Source of the DNA: Polaribacter tangerinus
GTDB taxonomy: Bacteria > Bacteroidota > Bacteroidia > Flavobacteriales > Flavobacteriaceae
Direction of reading: 5' to 3'
Assembly (NCBI RefSeq): GCF_038024095.1
Contig: NZ_CP150668.1
Coordinates: forward strand, 2,170,001-2,234,000
DNA length: 64,000 bases
Part shown: positions 62,730 through 64,000 of the stretch, one piece after another
How positions within the stretch are numbered: the first letter of the stretch is position 1
How the letters are laid out: every line of letters starts with the position of its first letter
The notes under the pieces: generated by a model
The model's database searches: none
What the model was told of the DNA's origin: nothing
What the model saw: the letters and a program-made list of their open reading frames with translations, nothing else
Translations under genes and position numbers: made by a program

Positions 62730-63782
62730 ATGTTTAAATACATAATATATCAGTTCTCAGCAATTTTTTCAGCTTTTAAAAAAATAGGCTTTCAAAATTT
62801 TATAAAAAAATATGATAGTAAATCTGACAATGTAGTTTTATTTTTTCCACGTAATTTTAAAGACACTATAAACTATTTTATGAGAGCTTGGATTCTTCAT
62901 GATTTGAGTATTGTGTTTTATTTAGTCAAATCTGGAAAGACTTTTTGTTTTGAATTTTCCAGTGACTTTGGGAAAATTCGTAATAAAAATGTTTTTTATC
63001 AATTTACTTATTTTACAAACACCTATGGTTTTGAAGACCACAGTAATTATTCATACTATTTACTTAAAAAAATAGAGGAGAATAGCTGTATTCTTTACCC
63101 AAAACCGCACGAAATCCTTTATTGGGAAAATAAAGTTTTTATGCACAAGGAATTTGAGAGACTAAATATAAATTGTCCTAAAACTACTATTGTAAATTTC
63201 AAATCAAATCTCTTAAAAATTGATAACAGTTTTCCGTTATTAATAAAAGAGCCATATGCTAATCATAGTAAAGGAATCTATTTTGTAAATAACCTTGAAG
63301 AATTAATTTCTCTTTCAAAAATTATTTTCTCTTATTCTAATTATTTCTTAGTTCAAGACCTAGTTAATATGACAAAGGATTCAAGGACGGTTGTTGTAAA
63401 TGGTGAAATAGTTTACCACTACTGGAGGTCAAAAGAAAAATCCACAAATTTTAAAACAACATCAACGAGTAATGGGTCAAAGCTTGATTTTAAAGAACAT
63501 TCAGAAAAAAATAAAGAAATAATTTTAGAATACACTAAAAAATTAGGTTTATCTCAAGCTGCTTATGATATAACTTTTGAAAATGATGATGAAAATAATC
63601 CACCAATTGTTCTTGAAGTTTCTTCCTCTTTTTTATTGAATCCATTACCTGATAAGAAATTTATAAACTTACCTTATAAAATTTATAAAAATTCACCTAT
63701 AAAGTTTGGTTCAGAAAGAGCTAAACAAATGCTAGATTTTAAATTTAATAAATTAAACAATGAAAAAAATAAAACCATATAG
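62730..63782 (+). CDS. ATP-grasp-type ligase
   Basis: A 350-residue protein with ATP-grasp features. An alpha/beta N-terminal domain precedes FPLLIKEPYANHSKGIYFVNN (the Lys and loop that bind ATP), FLVQDLVNMTKDSRTVVVNGEIVYHYWR and VLEVSSSFLLNPLP (metal-binding Glu/Asn region). Relatives form carboxylate-amine bonds and could attach an amino acid to a sugar. The substrate is unknown. It overlaps the next gene by 23 bp. Confidence 0.7.
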   Translation: MFKYIIYQFSAIFSAFKKIGFQNFIKKYDSKSDNVVLFFPRNFKDTINYFMRAWILHDLSIVFYLVKSGKTFCFEFSSDFGKIRNKNVFYQFTYFTNTYGFEDHSNYSYYLLKKIEENSCILYPKPHEILYWENKVFMHKEFERLNINCPKTTIVNFKSNLLKIDNSFPLLIKEPYANHSKGIYFVNNLEELISLSKIIFSYSNYFLVQDLVNMTKDSRTVVVNGEIVYHYWRSKEKSTNFKTTSTSNGSKLDFKEHSEKNKEIILEYTKKLGLSQAAYDITFENDDENNPPIVLEVSSSFLLNPLPDKKFINLPYKIYKNSPIKFGSERAKQMLDFKFNKLNNEKNKTI

Positions 63783-64000
63783 TTTAGTTTCACAAAAAAC
63801 TTGGGAATTACTTCCAGAAAAATCACATAAATTAGATTGGAATGAAGGTGATTTTAATTTGATTGAAGAAGTTAAAAATGATTTAGTGAATTTCATTAAA
63901 GATAAACCACTTAATTGGTATCCAAATTTACTCGATCATTCAGTGATTTCTGGGCTTCTATTACTTGAAAATAACAAGATAAACAGAGATATGATTCAGT
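63760..64000 (+). CDS. aminotransferase-like protein, truncated by the window edge
   Basis: Starts at ATG 63760 inside the end of the ATP-grasp gene and runs off the right edge (80 codons seen). The opening (MKKIKPYSLVSQKTWELLP, then EKSHKLDWNEGDFNLIEEV) resembles the N-terminus of histidinol-phosphate-type PLP aminotransferases (LDWNE as in LD-NEN). No active-site Lys is visible within the window. It may supply an amino group to a sugar or amino acid for the glycan. Confidence 0.55.
   Translation, partial: MKKIKPYSLVSQKTWELLPEKSHKLDWNEGDFNLIEEVKNDLVNFIKDKPLNWYPNLLDHSVISGLLLLENNKINRDMIQ

Overview
The window is AT-rich DNA from a member of the Bacteroidota, most likely a marine Flavobacteriaceae (Polaribacter/Tenacibaculum-like; this is inference). 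The evidence is Bacteroidota-type promoters (TTTG, about 19 nt, TAnnTTTG), a Rho with a long Lys/Thr/Asn-rich N-terminal region, a UpxY-type antiterminator, a DUF4293 protein, and a coaX / outer-membrane protein / TPR / lptC / CNNM-CBS / SurA-like gene order.

Region 1 (about 328-29561) is a 29.2-kb integrative element in the 3' end of a tRNA-Phe gene. A 16-bp direct repeat (328-343 and 29546-29561) marks attL and attR. A tyrosine integrase reads inward from attL and an excisionase-like HTH gene sits by attR. A 27-bp subterminal direct repeat lies inside both ends. No relaxase or conjugation genes were recognised. The left third carries cargo: a frameshifted DUF4236-like gene, secreted proteins, a MORN/HtrA-type protease lipoprotein, an acetolactate-decarboxylase-like lipoprotein bracketed by 88-bp repeats, and a DUF4268/PD-(D/E)XK nuclease. 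The middle is a type I BREX anti-phage operon: a small Xre-type HTH gene, brxA, brxB, brxC, pglX, pglZ, brxL and an HNH-like gene, joined by overlaps or gaps of 1-3 nt. BrxL has a C-terminus that reads as an MITD1-type MIT_C domain instead of a visible Lon protease domain. The right third holds a serine recombinase with 62-bp-spaced and inverted repeats, a membrane HExxH peptidase, a ribbon-helix-helix protein on the minus strand, an unknown zinc-finger protein, a ParB/DNA-methyltransferase fusion, a compact family-A-polymerase-like protein and the excisionase-like gene.

Region 2 (29547-39976) is chromosomal core: tRNA-Phe, coaX, an outer membrane protein, a TPR protein, lptC, a CNNM/CBS membrane protein, a SurA/PpiD-like isomerase, rho (minus strand) and a DUF4293 protein.

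Region 3 (about 40044-64000, continuing off the right edge) is a capsule/O-antigen locus. It holds UDP-sugar enzymes (epimerase, dehydrogenases, WlbA-like oxidoreductase), two copies of a nucleotidyltransferase + UDP-glucose dehydrogenase pair, GDP-fucose enzymes split by a four-helix-bundle gene, the Wza/Wzz export pair, a WecA-like initiating transferase, UpxY, a CMP-transferase/NeuB/KdsC triad for a nonulosonic acid, a Wzx flippase, a sialyltransferase-like protein, a GT2 glycosyltransferase, a Wzy-like polymerase, a HAD protein, an ATP-grasp protein and a truncated aminotransferase. Products of the UDP-sugar, GDP-fucose and CMP-nonulosonate branches would be assembled on undecaprenyl phosphate, flipped, polymerised and exported.
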